The notes under the pieces are model-generated. The model did not search any database. It was not told where the DNA came from and worked only from the letters and a program-made list of their open reading frames with translations. A DNA stretch of 40,088 nucleotides. Source: Chloroflexota bacterium. GTDB taxonomy: Bacteria > Chloroflexota > Dormibacteria > CF-121. The translations under genes were made by a program, and so were the position numbers. Shown here in pieces: positions 31,098 to 39,845 of the stretch. The stretch spans positions 1 through 40,088 of the forward strand of contig VBDZ01000015.1 of assembly GCA_005881215.1 (NCBI GenBank), read 5' to 3'. Position 1 is the stretch's first letter. Every line of letters starts with the position of its first letter.

Positions 31098-32339
31098 ATG
31101 ATGGGGGAAGGGGGGAGTTGCGCGAGGGGCACCGTGGATATCGAGCAGCTCGTCCACCACTTTTCTGAACAGCTCTTTGCGGACCTGGCCCCCGACGACT
31201 ATGCCGGCAGGATGGTCCGGCGGCGGCAGGCCATCGACCACATGGAGCTCGGCTTCGCCGGCGACGCCGCGGCTTTCGCGGCGGACGAGCAGTTCGTAAA
31301 TGACGACTCAACATCACCGATCGAGTGGATGCGCCACGACTGCAAGATGTCGTTCGGCACCGCCGTCGATCGCCTGACCGTTGGCGAGCAACTGCTCAGG
31401 TTGCCGAAGAGCGCCGATGCGCTGGCGGCCGGTGAAATCGGTTTCGCTCACATGTCCGTGATGGCTCGCACCCTCAGCGTCCTCGCGAAAGAAACGCCGG
31501 ATGCTCGGCTCGACGAGGCAGAACTGCTCGAGAAGGCGAAGACTTCCACGCCCGGACGCCTGTGGCATTACTGCATTCGGCTGCGCCACGCCCTGAATGC
31601 CGAGGCAGTCGCCATGGAGCAACGGTTTGCAGCCGCGGAGCGCTGGCTCCGGCTCACATCACTGGAGGACGGCTCGGTCTCCATCACCGGTCGCGTCGAT
31701 TCCATCGGCGGAGCTGCGCTGCGCACCGCGGTCGAGCCACTCGCCCGTCGCACGGGTCAGGGCGACGATCGGTGCCTCGAGCGTCGCATGGGCGATGCCC
31801 TGGTCGAACTCGCCACCCTGGCTCTCGACAGCGGGCGCTTGCCGCACGTCGCCACCCAGCGGCCCCATCTTCAGGTGACGACCACGCTCGAGACGCTTCG
31901 TGGCCTGGCGGGATCGCCGGCCGCCGACATGGAATTCGCGCAGCCGATTGCTACCCCGACCGTGCAGCGCCTCGCGTGTGACGCGGCGATCTCTCGGGTC
32001 ATCTTCGGACCTGACTCGACGGTCATCGACGCCGGCCGCGCCCGGCGAGTGGTCTCAGGCTCGATGCGGCGAGCGCTAAACGCGCGCGACCAGAACTGCC
32101 AGTGGCCCGGATGCGAGCGCCCCGCGACCTGGAGCGCCGCGCATCACCTGGTGCACTGGACGCAGGGTGGTAACACCGATCTGTCCAACCTGATCCTCTT
32201 ATGCCATCGGCACCATTGGTTGGTGCACGAGGGTGGCTGGAAACTGGTTCGAGCGAAAGACGATCGCCTGCTGGCCATTCCGCCGACTTACGCCTACTCG
32301 CCGCCGGCGCGTGCGCCCGACGAAACGGCCGTCGCGTGA
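31098..32339 (+). CDS. DUF222 and HNH endonuclease domain protein (13E12-repeat-like)
   Basis: The 413-residue protein has a DUF222 region over about residues 30-300 and a C-terminal HNH nuclease: NCQWPGCERPATWSAAHHLVHW, then GGNTDLSNLILLCHRHHWLVHEGGW, with Cys-Cys and His clusters that bind zinc and the catalytic metal. Such proteins are abundant in Actinobacteria (13E12 repeat family). A perfect LexA box in the promoter predicts SOS induction. Start is ATG 31098 or 31101; GTG 31134 has a better ribosome-binding site (GAGGGG) and is a real alternative. The biological role of the family is not established. Confidence 0.92.
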   Translation: MMGEGGSCARGTVDIEQLVHHFSEQLFADLAPDDYAGRMVRRRQAIDHMELGFAGDAAAFAADEQFVNDDSTSPIEWMRHDCKMSFGTAVDRLTVGEQLLRLPKSADALAAGEIGFAHMSVMARTLSVLAKETPDARLDEAELLEKAKTSTPGRLWHYCIRLRHALNAEAVAMEQRFAAAERWLRLTSLEDGSVSITGRVDSIGGAALRTAVEPLARRTGQGDDRCLERRMGDALVELATLALDSGRLPHVATQRPHLQVTTTLETLRGLAGSPAADMEFAQPIATPTVQRLACDAAISRVIFGPDSTVIDAGRARRVVSGSMRRALNARDQNCQWPGCERPATWSAAHHLVHWTQGGNTDLSNLILLCHRHHWLVHEGGWKLVRAKDDRLLAIPPTYAYSPPARAPDETAVA

Positions 32340-32373
32340 CATCGGTCACCGGCCGAGCTGGTAATCGCTCGAC

Positions 32374-32967
32374 CTAGCGCACCGCGATGATCTTGACCGC
32401 GTCCACGATGAACTGGACGGCGATCGCGGACAGCAGCAGCCCCAGCACCCGGGTGAGTAGCTGGATCAGAGACGGACGGAGCAGGCGGGCGATCCGGTCG
32501 GCCAGCAGCAGGCCGACGGCGACCACCACCACCGCCGCGATGATGCCCACCACGACGCCGATCCGCCCCGGCGCAGCCTCGTAGCGCCGGGTCAGCACCA
32601 TCACCGCCGCGATGGCGCCCGGTCCGGCGAGTAGCGGCGTCGCCAGCGGGACCAGGGCGACGTTCGCGGTTTCCGCCGAAGCCATCTCCTCACCGCGGAG
32701 CATCTGCAGCGCGACCAGCAGGAGCAGCATCCCGCCGGCGATCGTCAGGCTCTCGACCGAGACGTGCAGGTAGTCGAGGATCAACCGTCCGAAGAGGGCA
32801 AACACGACCACCAGGCCGCCCGCGGCGCCGGCCGCCTCCAGGGCAGCACGCCGGCGAGCCGCGACCGACCGCCCGGCGGTGAGCGCGATAAAGATCGGCG
32901 CGCTGCCGAGTGGGTCCATGATGACCACCAGGGTGATGAAGGCCTCCCCAAAGGCTCTCCAACTCAC
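32374..32967 (-). CDS. MarC family membrane protein
   Basis: The 197-residue protein begins MSWRAFGEAFITLVVIMDPL, with DPLGSAPIFIALT, the MarC signature in the first helix. It has six hydrophobic segments, including LVPLATPLLAGPGAIAAVMVL in the middle. MarC-family proteins are inner membrane proteins of unknown function; the old link to multidrug resistance is not upheld. Its start faces the DUF2255 gene with 40 bp between them. Confidence 0.92.
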   Translation of the reverse strand: MSWRAFGEAFITLVVIMDPLGSAPIFIALTAGRSVAARRRAALEAAGAAGGLVVVFALFGRLILDYLHVSVESLTIAGGMLLLLVALQMLRGEEMASAETANVALVPLATPLLAGPGAIAAVMVLTRRYEAAPGRIGVVVGIIAAVVVVAVGLLLADRIARLLRPSLIQLLTRVLGLLLSAIAVQFIVDAVKIIAVR

Positions 32968-33007
32968 GGGGTCAGCCTAACGCTCCTCCGGCCTACGATT
33001 GGATTGG

Positions 33008-33385
33008 ATGGCAAAAGCCGGCAACGACCTCCTCTGGAAGTTGGCCGAAAGCGACGAGATCGACATCGAGACACGGCGCGATCCGAAGTCGCCCCTGCAT
33101 CGGACCACCATCTGGATCGTGCCGACCAAAGACGGCGTGTACATCCGGTCGGCCAATGGCAAGAAGGGTCGCTGGTATCAGGAAGCCGTGGCCAATCCGC
33201 ATGTCACGATCAGGGTCGGCCGGCGCAAGCTCGCCGCGCGGGTGGAGCCGGAGAAAAATCCGAGCGTTATTCGGGAAGTCAATGCCGGCTATCGCGAAAA
33301 GTACGGCGAGCGCTGGCCGGATGACACCAAGCCGATGCTGCGGCGCTCGATCTTACCGACGACCCTACGGGTTTCGCCAGCGTAA
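33008..33385 (+). CDS. DUF2255 family protein
   Basis: The 125-residue protein carries the DUF2255 pattern: LAESDEIDIETRRDPKSPLH near residues 11-32, TTIWIVPTKDGVYIRSANG, and RWYQEAVANPHVTIRVGRRK near 56-75. The fold resembles split-barrel flavin- or F420-binding proteins. No function has been shown. ATG 33008 (MAKAGN) is chosen; an in-frame TTG at 32999 is less likely. A terminator-like hairpin follows 15 nt after the stop. Confidence 0.87.
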   Translation: MAKAGNDLLWKLAESDEIDIETRRDPKSPLHRTTIWIVPTKDGVYIRSANGKKGRWYQEAVANPHVTIRVGRRKLAARVEPEKNPSVIREVNAGYREKYGERWPDDTKPMLRRSILPTTLRVSPA

Positions 33386-33400
33386 GCCCCGGGCCAATTT

Positions 33401-33423
33401 CCCTCCCCCCTTGTGGGGGAGGG
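33401..33423 (+). terminator. GC-rich hairpin, terminator-like or dispersed repeat
   Basis: CCCTCCCCC pairs with GGGGGAGGG around a 5-nt loop, 15 nt after the DUF2255 stop. It is the third near-identical copy of this stem in the window. Confidence 0.55.
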
Positions 33424-33498
33424 TTCGGGCCCGCCGGCCCACGCGAGCCGCGTTTTAGTGCGATGCGAGCGTTTGAGGCGTCCGGTGGGGGGTCGAGC

Positions 33499-34413
33499 TC
33501 AGTACGGCACGAGCAGCGCCGGGTCCCACTGCTGCCGGGCGGCGCCGGCCTGGAAGGTCGATTCCGCGAAGTCCAGGATCGCCTGGCGAGGATCGCGGCT
33601 TCCGCGGACGTCCTCGTAAGGCAGGATGAACTCGCCCATGTCCGGGTTCCATCGCGCCGATCCAGGCCGCAATGCCGCCTGCTCGATGCCTGGTGGCGAG
33701 GGATAGGCATAGGCGAACAGGGCAGGCTGGCGCAACACCCCATTCCCCGGCCAGAAACCGACGCAGACCTGCTCCGCATCGCCGCCGACCTGGCGGATGA
33801 TGCCGCCGTCCGCCGGAGGCGTCACCGGGCGTCCGGAGTAGCGGGCAAGGGCGAGGTCAAAGGTGCCCCACCAGAACGACACGGCCGACGTCCGGCCGCG
33901 AAAACGACCGCGGTGCTCTTTCAGAATCAGGTCGACGCGGGCCAGCAGCCGCCAGAAACGGTTGGCCCACTGCGGGTCGTAGCTCCGGTGGACGGTATCT
34001 TCGGGAAACGGAATCGGATCGGAGACTTCCGACGGCTTGGTCGTGATCCGCGCGTCGATCTCGAGGCGATGTAGCCGCTCCATCAGCTCCTGATAGAAGT
34101 CGGCGACCGGGCGGGCGCGCAGCGGCACGCGCTCCACTCGGCCATCGTTTACTGCGACCAGGACCTCGTGATCAACGAGGTCGACGTCGATGGCGAAACC
34201 CGTGTGTCCACTCCACATCGGTGAGGTGGTCAGTCCGCGCGCGGTGAGATAGAGGGGCACGTTGGCCCACTGCGGTTCACGGCGCGTCAGCGCGAGCCGG
34301 ATCTTCCCGATCACCTGCAGCTTCATGTGGAGCGTGTCGAGGGTCGGCGCCCAGGCGTCGTAGGGTAACTCCGGCCACTCGGCGACCTGCGCAATCGCGC
34401 CCGGGTGTATCAC
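33499..34413 (-). CDS. DUF5996 family protein
   Basis: The 304-residue protein matches DUF5996: WPELPYDAWAPTLDTLHMKL near the start, RREPQWANVPLYLTARGLTT near residues 40-59, GFAIDVDLVDHEVLVAV, FWWGTFDLALARYSGRP near 185-201, and SARWNPDMGEFILPYEDVR near 260-278. The family is common in soil bacteria; its function is unknown. GTG 34413 is used because conserved sequence begins soon after; the frame extends upstream over the neighbouring gene but that part looks non-coding. Confidence 0.85.
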   Translation of the reverse strand: MIHPGAIAQVAEWPELPYDAWAPTLDTLHMKLQVIGKIRLALTRREPQWANVPLYLTARGLTTSPMWSGHTGFAIDVDLVDHEVLVAVNDGRVERVPLRARPVADFYQELMERLHRLEIDARITTKPSEVSDPIPFPEDTVHRSYDPQWANRFWRLLARVDLILKEHRGRFRGRTSAVSFWWGTFDLALARYSGRPVTPPADGGIIRQVGGDAEQVCVGFWPGNGVLRQPALFAYAYPSPPGIEQAALRPGSARWNPDMGEFILPYEDVRGSRDPRQAILDFAESTFQAGAARQQWDPALLVPY

Positions 34414-34498
34414 AACTCTCCCATCGTAGTCACCGCAGACAAAACAACGTCCCGGCCAGATCGGCCGGGACGGGGAAGGGGGAAAGGCCGGAGTCCGA

Positions 34499-34777
34499 TC
34501 AGTCGTAACGCGAACGCGCCAGGGCCAATGCCAGGCCGGGCCGCGGGACGGCGGCTGCCTCGGGCTCGCGGTCGAGCTGCTGCTCACGGGCGCCAACAAC
34601 GGCACCGACGACGCCGCCATAAACCGCGCCCGCGTAGACGCCGCATGCCAGGAACACGACCGGCTGCAGACCGACCAGCATGGTGCCGATCAGGGTGAAC
34701 AGCGTGCCGCCGACCCCACCACCAATCAACGCGCCGCCGGTCGCCAGACGAATCATTTGCCGCATTTCATGTGTCAT
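34499..34777 (-). CDS. Small glycine-rich membrane protein
   Basis: The 92-residue protein has two membrane segments rich in Gly: LATGGALIGGGVGGTLFTLIG near residues 11-31 and VYAGAVYGGVVGAVVGA near 47-63, a glycine-zipper-like pattern. A charged C-terminal tail follows. A GGAGGTG ribosome-binding site lies upstream of ATG 34777. No family is recognised; such proteins can oligomerise in membranes. Confidence 0.65.
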   Translation of the reverse strand: MTHEMRQMIRLATGGALIGGGVGGTLFTLIGTMLVGLQPVVFLACGVYAGAVYGGVVGAVVGAREQQLDREPEAAAVPRPGLALALARSRYD

Positions 34778-34886
34778 CGCCGTACACCTCCACCGGAATG
34801 ATTTCGATCAATGAAGCCATGATGCGCGCCTCAACCTGTCGAAAACGTGACGCCAGCGACCCGCAGGGTCGCCGCGCTTTCGCGGG

Positions 34887-35558
34887 CTAAGTTAGTTCTT
34901 CGAGGCGAAATCCGGAGCCGCGCACGGTCACGATTCGGACCCCGGAGTTGACGAGCTTGGCCCGAAGCCGGCTCATCTTCACGTCGATGACATTCGATCC
35001 GAGTGGCTCGGTCTCATCGCGCCAGGCGTGCTCGGCGATCGCCTTGCGCTCCACCACCGCCGGGAAGCGCCGCATCAGGAGCTCGAGGATGTGGAATTCC
35101 GCGGTGGTGACATTGAGCAGCCGACCGTTGAGTGTGACGTGGCGGCGGGCGGGGTCGAGCGACAGGCCACCCCGGGTCAGCACCGGAGCATCCACGCCGC
35201 GGGGCCGCCGCTGCAACGCGCGGACGCGGGCGACCAGCTCCCCGAAGTCGAAGGGTTTGACCAGGTAGTCGTCGGCCCCAGCATCGAGTCCCTGGATCCG
35301 ATCGGGCGGTGCGTCCCGGGCCGTCAGCATCAGAATGGCCGTGGGTCGGTCATTGGCTCGCGCCCACGACGCCACATCGACGCCTGGCACGCCGGGCATC
35401 CGCCAGTCGAGGATGGCGACGTCGTACTCGTAGAACTTCAGCTGCTCGATCGCGTCATCGCCGCGGTCGACCGCATCGACGAAGTAGCCGGCATCTTCGA
35501 GGCCCTGCACCAGGACCTCCCGCAGGCCACGGTCGTCTTCGGCGACCAGGATGCGCAT
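34887..35558 (-). CDS. OmpR-family response regulator
   Basis: The 223-residue protein has a receiver domain with acidic EDD near residues 7-9, phosphoacceptor Asp51 (VAILDWRMPG), Thr in LMLTARD, and Lys in DYLVKPFDF. The C-terminal winged helix (NVTTAEFHILELLMRRFPAVV, VIDVKMSRLRAKL) binds DNA. ATG 35558 is used. It starts 4 nt after the YceI stop, so they share a transcript. No histidine kinase is adjacent; the orphan kinase at 14347 is one possible partner. Confidence 0.93.
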   Translation of the reverse strand: MRILVAEDDRGLREVLVQGLEDAGYFVDAVDRGDDAIEQLKFYEYDVAILDWRMPGVPGVDVASWARANDRPTAILMLTARDAPPDRIQGLDAGADDYLVKPFDFGELVARVRALQRRPRGVDAPVLTRGGLSLDPARRHVTLNGRLLNVTTAEFHILELLMRRFPAVVERKAIAEHAWRDETEPLGSNVIDVKMSRLRAKLVNSGVRIVTVRGSGFRLEELT

Positions 35559-35562
35559 TGGA

Positions 35563-36279
35563 TCACGCCCCTTGCTGGGCGAGCTTGATGTCGAACTCCA
35601 TGGTCGCATTGTCCTGCACGCTGACGAATCCGCCAATACTGGGGGGCGTCATCCCGAACTCGCCGAAGGGAAAGGTGATCGAGCCGGCGAGCTCGATCTG
35701 CGTGCCGCTCAACCGCGCCTGGATCGGAATGGTCACCGTCTTGGTGACGCCGTGGATCGTCAGCTGGCCGGTGGCCGAGACATTGACGACCTGGCCGCCG
35801 GTGGCGCCGGCCGGGAGGTCGATCGGCGTGGTCAGCACGAAGGTGGCCGTCGGATAGCGATTACTTTCCAGGCCCATCTGGCGGATCCGCTGATCGCGCA
35901 TCGGGCGGTCACTGGTGAGGGTATTGACGTTGACCGTCAGGGAGGCGGCCGCCACCGTGTAGCTGCTTCCCGATTGGGTGATGGTGACGCTGCCGGTGAT
36001 CGACGAGGTTCGGCCGACGGCATCGCTCGGTGCCGGCAGGGAGGCGAGCTGCTCGCGGACGCGATAGCCGGCCTGGGAGCCCGATGTTACGGTCCAGGTC
36101 CCGGTGCCCGCGCTGGCGGTGGCCGTCGGCGAGCCGCTCGGCGTCGGTGTTGGTGAGCTCAGCGCCAGTTTCTGCGGCGACGAGCCCGCGAACCCAGCGA
36201 AGTAGGCGACGCCGACGGCCGCGGCGCCCAGGGTCAAGCCGCCGGCGATGATGGCGGCGATCAGCGTTCGGCGATTCAT
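35563..36279 (-). CDS. YceI family lipocalin-like protein, membrane-anchored
   Basis: The 238-residue protein starts with an N-terminal hydrophobic segment (LIAAIIAGGLTLGAAAVGVAYFAG, residues about 5-28), a Ser/Thr/Pro linker, then a YceI domain from about residue 60 to the end: GTWTVTSGSQAGYRVRE, MRDQRIRQMGLESNRYPTATF, and TGQLTIHGVTKTVTIP. YceI proteins bind long isoprenoids or lipids in an eight-stranded barrel. It is therefore extracytoplasmic and anchored. It heads a two-gene operon with the OmpR-type regulator. Confidence 0.9.
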   Translation of the reverse strand: MNRRTLIAAIIAGGLTLGAAAVGVAYFAGFAGSSPQKLALSSPTPTPSGSPTATASAGTGTWTVTSGSQAGYRVREQLASLPAPSDAVGRTSSITGSVTITQSGSSYTVAAASLTVNVNTLTSDRPMRDQRIRQMGLESNRYPTATFVLTTPIDLPAGATGGQVVNVSATGQLTIHGVTKTVTIPIQARLSGTQIELAGSITFPFGEFGMTPPSIGGFVSVQDNATMEFDIKLAQQGA

Positions 36280-36359
36280 ATGAGGAAATGCTGAGGGCCA
36301 TCACCTTTCAGTTCGATGACAGGCTAGCCCGTCATCATGAGCCGAGGGTAAGAATCCGA

Positions 36360-37346
36360 TCAGGCGATCGTGAGGACGGCGGCGCCTTCGATGCGGCCCT
36401 GCGCGAGATCGTCCAGGGCCTGGTTTGCCTCCCCCAGCGGGTACGGGTGAACCTCGGTCCGGACCGGCACCCTGGGCGCGATCTGCAGAAACTCCTCCCC
36501 ATCCTGGCGGGTCAGGTTGGCGACCGAGCGGATCTGCCGTTCCATCCAGAGCAGGTCATAGGGAAACGATGGGATGTCGCTCATGTGAATGCCGGCGCAG
36601 ACCACCACCCCGCCCGGATCCAGGACCTTGAGCGCCGCCGGCACCAGCGCCCCGACGGGCGCGAAGATCAAGGCGGCATCGAGTGGTTCCGGCGGCGGTG
36701 TCAGCGAGTCGCCCGCCCATTCGGCCCCGAGGCTCCGCGCAAACGCTTGCTTCTTCGTATCGCCGGGTGAGGTAAAGGCAAAAACCCGACGGCCCTGGTA
36801 GCGGGCGACCTGCGCGATGATGTGCGCCGAGTCGCCGAAGCCATACAGGCCGACCCGCTGTGCGTCGCCGGCGAGCCGAAGCGCACGATAGCCGATCAAG
36901 CCGGCGCACAGCAGCGGTGCCGCGTGCAGATCGTCGTAACGCTCAGGGAGTGGAAAACAGAAACGCTCGTCGGCGACGCAAAACTCGGCGTAGCCGCCGT
37001 CGATCTGGTAGCCGGTGAAGCGAGCGTTCACGCACAGGTTCTCCAGTCCGCGGCGGCAGAAGCGGCAGGTCTCGTCGACGTAGCCCAGCCAGGGAACGCC
37101 GATGCGCTGCCCGGGCGCGAACCGGCGGGTGCCCTCGCCGGCGGTCTCCACACGACCCACGATCATGTGGCCGATCACCAGCGGCAGCGTTGGGTGGCTC
37201 AGCTCGCCGCTCACGACATGGAGATCGGTCCGGCACACCGCGCAGACCGAGACCCGGATCAGGACCTGTCCCTCGCCCGGGCTGGGCACCGGCAGATCCT
37301 CGAGGCGGAGCGGCTGCCCGGCCGCCCGCAGCCGCATCGCCTTCAT
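36360..37346 (-). CDS. Zinc-dependent alcohol dehydrogenase family protein
   Basis: The 328-residue protein is a medium-chain dehydrogenase: VCAVCRTDLHVVSGE (catalytic Zn Cys), LVIGHMIVGRVE (Zn His followed by Met where most have Glu or Gln), structural Zn Cys in TCRFCRRGLENLC (the first of the four is replaced), and the dinucleotide motif GLYGFGDSAH near residues 163-172. It oxidises alcohols or reduces aldehydes. ATG 37346 (MKAMRLRAAG) is 8 bp past the OsmC stop, so they are probably co-transcribed. Confidence 0.9.
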   Translation of the reverse strand: MKAMRLRAAGQPLRLEDLPVPSPGEGQVLIRVSVCAVCRTDLHVVSGELSHPTLPLVIGHMIVGRVETAGEGTRRFAPGQRIGVPWLGYVDETCRFCRRGLENLCVNARFTGYQIDGGYAEFCVADERFCFPLPERYDDLHAAPLLCAGLIGYRALRLAGDAQRVGLYGFGDSAHIIAQVARYQGRRVFAFTSPGDTKKQAFARSLGAEWAGDSLTPPPEPLDAALIFAPVGALVPAALKVLDPGGVVVCAGIHMSDIPSFPYDLLWMERQIRSVANLTRQDGEEFLQIAPRVPVRTEVHPYPLGEANQALDDLAQGRIEGAAVLTIA

Positions 37347-37354
37347 CCGTGCCG

Positions 37355-37795
37355 CTAGGCGGTGACCCCGCTCTTGAGCGTCGCCGTCAGGGTGATGGGC
37401 GTCGCCGCCAGGGCCTTCGAGACCGGACAGTTCTTCTTGGCGTCGTCGGCCAGGCGCTTGAAGGTCGTCTCGTCGATGCCCGGGACGTTGCCCTCGGTCG
37501 CGAGCTCGATCCGCGTAATGCCCCACCCTTGCTCGGTCTTGTCGAAGTGCACACTGGCCGTGGTTCGAATCTCCTGCGGCTTGTGGCCGGCCTGCGACAG
37601 CCCGTTGGCGAAGGCCATCGAGAAACACCCGGCGTGCGCCGCGCCGATCAACTCCTCAGGGTTGGTCCCAGGACCATCCTCCATTCGGCTCTTGAAGGAA
37701 TAGCTCCCTTCGAAGGCGCCGCTTCCCAACCGCATCGTTCCCGATCCGTCTTGCAGAGAGCGTTGCCAGCGGGCTTCCGCGGTACGTACGGGCAT
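37355..37795 (-). CDS. OsmC-family peroxidase, both cysteines present
   Basis: The 146-residue protein has Cys57 in AAHAGCFSMAFANGL and Cys123 in KKNCPVSKAL, the complete redox pair. It is the third OsmC paralog here and shows which residues the in-frame TGA codons replace in the other two. The LNGAGAFEGxYSF-like stretch (GSGAFEGSYSFKSRMEDGP) places it in the OsmC proper subgroup, which reduces organic hydroperoxides. ATG 37795 has GAGGTGG upstream. It precedes the alcohol dehydrogenase gene by 8 bp. Confidence 0.93.
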   Translation of the reverse strand: MPVRTAEARWQRSLQDGSGTMRLGSGAFEGSYSFKSRMEDGPGTNPEELIGAAHAGCFSMAFANGLSQAGHKPQEIRTTASVHFDKTEQGWGITRIELATEGNVPGIDETTFKRLADDAKKNCPVSKALAATPITLTATLKSGVTA

Positions 37796-37839
37796 GGCTT
37801 TCCACCTCACTCTGGAATCGTTGCCGTCCTGATCTGATG

Positions 37840-38862
37840 CTAGTGGACGTCGGCCGTGGCTGCCGACAGGATCTCGACCGTTTGGAGCCGGTCATCCTGG
37901 GTCTTCCCGTGGACGGCGGCCACCAGTAGTGACACGCCCGCCGCTGACCAGGCGGCCAGGCGGTCGCGCACGTAGCCGGCCGGTCCCGCGATCGTGATCG
38001 CGTCCACCAGCGCGTCGGGAACCTGCCGAATCGCCTCGCGCTGTTTGCCAGTAAGGTAGAGGTCCTGGATCACGCGGGCCTCTTCCGCGTAGCCGTAGCG
38101 CGTCACGACCTCGTTGTAGAAATTCTTCTTCCGTGATCCCATGCCGCCCACGTAAAGGGCGACCCAGGGCCGGACCGTATCACGGGCGCGGCTGCGATCG
38201 TCGTCGACCATCACCGGGACGTGCGGCGCGATCACCAGCGAGGCGAGGGGCCGCCCGGCGGCGCGCGCCCCCGCTTCCAGGTCGGGACGGAAGACGTCCA
38301 TGTGCTCGGGAGAAAATAGGGTCGGCATCCATCCATCGGCCAGCTCGCCGGTGAGCCGGAGGCCGGCCGGCGACAGGGTCGCCAGGAAGATCGGGACTGT
38401 GGCCCGCACCGGATGCGCCAGCAGTTTCAGGCCCTGGTCGAGCTCGAACACCTCGCCCCGAAACTCGAGCCGCTCGCGCCGCAGCACCTGCCGGACGATG
38501 GCGATGGTTTCGCGCATGCGGAGCACCGGCCGTTCGAAGGGGACGCCATGCCAGCCGCTGATCACCTGGTGGCCGCTGGTCCCCAGTCCGAGGATGAAGC
38601 GACCACCGGAAATCAGGTCGAGGGTCGCTGCCGTTTGCGCCAGCAGCGCGGGCGTCCGGCTGAAGACGTTCACGATGCCGGTGCCGAGCCGGATGCGCTC
38701 GGTGCGCGCCGCGAGTGCCCCGAGAATAGAGATCGCGTCGGTTCCATACGCCTCAGGCATCCAGACCGAGTCGAAACCACGGGCCTCGGCGCGTTGGGTC
38801 AGCTGGAGCGCGTCGGCGAATGAAAGGCTGCCCTCGTAGGGGAGGATGAGTCCGAGCTTCAT
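37840..38862 (-). CDS. LLM class flavin-dependent oxidoreductase
   Basis: The 340-residue protein shows luciferase-like monooxygenase features: MKLGLILPYEGSLSFADAL, AEARGFDSVWMPEAYG near residues 28-43, IRLGTGIVNVFSRTPALLAQ near 57-76, and SGGRFILGLGTSGHQVI near 85-101. Many relatives in Actinobacteria and Chloroflexota use F420 instead of FMN; I cannot decide which. ATG 38862 is used. It lies 44 bp upstream of the OsmC gene, in the same direction, and is divergent from the aldo/keto reductase. Confidence 0.9.
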   Translation of the reverse strand: MKLGLILPYEGSLSFADALQLTQRAEARGFDSVWMPEAYGTDAISILGALAARTERIRLGTGIVNVFSRTPALLAQTAATLDLISGGRFILGLGTSGHQVISGWHGVPFERPVLRMRETIAIVRQVLRRERLEFRGEVFELDQGLKLLAHPVRATVPIFLATLSPAGLRLTGELADGWMPTLFSPEHMDVFRPDLEAGARAAGRPLASLVIAPHVPVMVDDDRSRARDTVRPWVALYVGGMGSRKKNFYNEVVTRYGYAEEARVIQDLYLTGKQREAIRQVPDALVDAITIAGPAGYVRDRLAAWSAAGVSLLVAAVHGKTQDDRLQTVEILSAATADVH

Positions 38863-38960
38863 CGTGGCATCCTACCCGGTCAGGCGATAACGTGATAATC
38901 AGGAACAGCGGTCCCCGTCATGCGGGATACCCCGCAGCCCGGATCTCGGAGGAGGACGTC

Positions 38961-39845
38961 ATGGCAGAGCAGACGACCGGCACCATCAACGCCGCCCTTG
39001 CCGGAACCATCGATATCGGCGGCGACCTCACCGTCAACCGCTTCGGGTTCGGCGCCATGCGGCTCACCGGCGAAGGAATCTGGGGAGAACCGGCCGACCC
39101 CGCGGAGTGCAAGCGCGTGTTGCGCCGCGCCCTCGATCTGGGCATCAACCTGATCGATACGGCCGACTCATACGGGCCGGCGGTGAGCGAGCGGCTGATC
39201 GCCGAGGCTCTCTACCCCTACCCCGACGAGCTGGTGATCGCCACCAAGGGTGGTCTCGATCGGCCGGGCCCCAACCGCTGGACACCGAACGGACGGCCCG
39301 AGCACCTGCGCGTCGCCTGTGAGGGCAGCCTGAAACGGCTGCGCGTCGACCGGATCGACGTCTACCAGTTTCACCGGCCCGACCCGCAGGTTCCGTTCGA
39401 GGAATCGGTGGGCACCCTGGTGCAGCTGAAGAACGAGGGGAAGATCCGGCACATCGGTCTCTCCAACGTCACCGTCGACGAGCTCGAACGGGCGCAGAAA
39501 CTCACCCCGATCGTCTCGGTGCAGAATCGATACAGCCTGTTCGAACGGTCCTCCGAACCAGTGCTGGAGGCGTGCTCACTGGAAGAGGTGGCCTTCATCC
39601 CCTGGCGCCCGGTCGAGGGCGGCGAGGTGATCAGCGCCGGCGGCGCCCTTGGCCAGATCGCCATGAAGTACCGAGCCACCCCGACGCAGGTCGCGCTCGC
39701 CTGGTTGCTCGCCCACTCGCCGGTGATGCTGCCCATCCCGGGAACCTCGAAGGTGGCGCACCTGGAGGAAAATCTCGGCGCGGTCGCGCTGGAGCTCGCC
39801 CCGGCTGAGCTCGCTGAGCTCGACCAGCTCGCGGTGGAGGGCTAG
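38961..39845 (+). CDS. Aldo/keto reductase
   Basis: The 294-residue protein has an AKR TIM barrel with the tetrad: Asp in LIDTADSYGP, Tyr in the same motif, Lys in VIATKGG and His in YQFHRPDP. The NADPH site appears near the end as LPIPGTSKVAHLEENLGA. ATG 38961 has a GGAGGAGG ribosome-binding site 5 nt upstream; the longer frame to 38892 lacks one. It reduces aldehydes or ketones. It is divergent from the LLM gene. Confidence 0.93.
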   Translation: MAEQTTGTINAALAGTIDIGGDLTVNRFGFGAMRLTGEGIWGEPADPAECKRVLRRALDLGINLIDTADSYGPAVSERLIAEALYPYPDELVIATKGGLDRPGPNRWTPNGRPEHLRVACEGSLKRLRVDRIDVYQFHRPDPQVPFEESVGTLVQLKNEGKIRHIGLSNVTVDELERAQKLTPIVSVQNRYSLFERSSEPVLEACSLEEVAFIPWRPVEGGEVISAGGALGQIAMKYRATPTQVALAWLLAHSPVMLPIPGTSKVAHLEENLGAVALELAPAELAELDQLAVEG

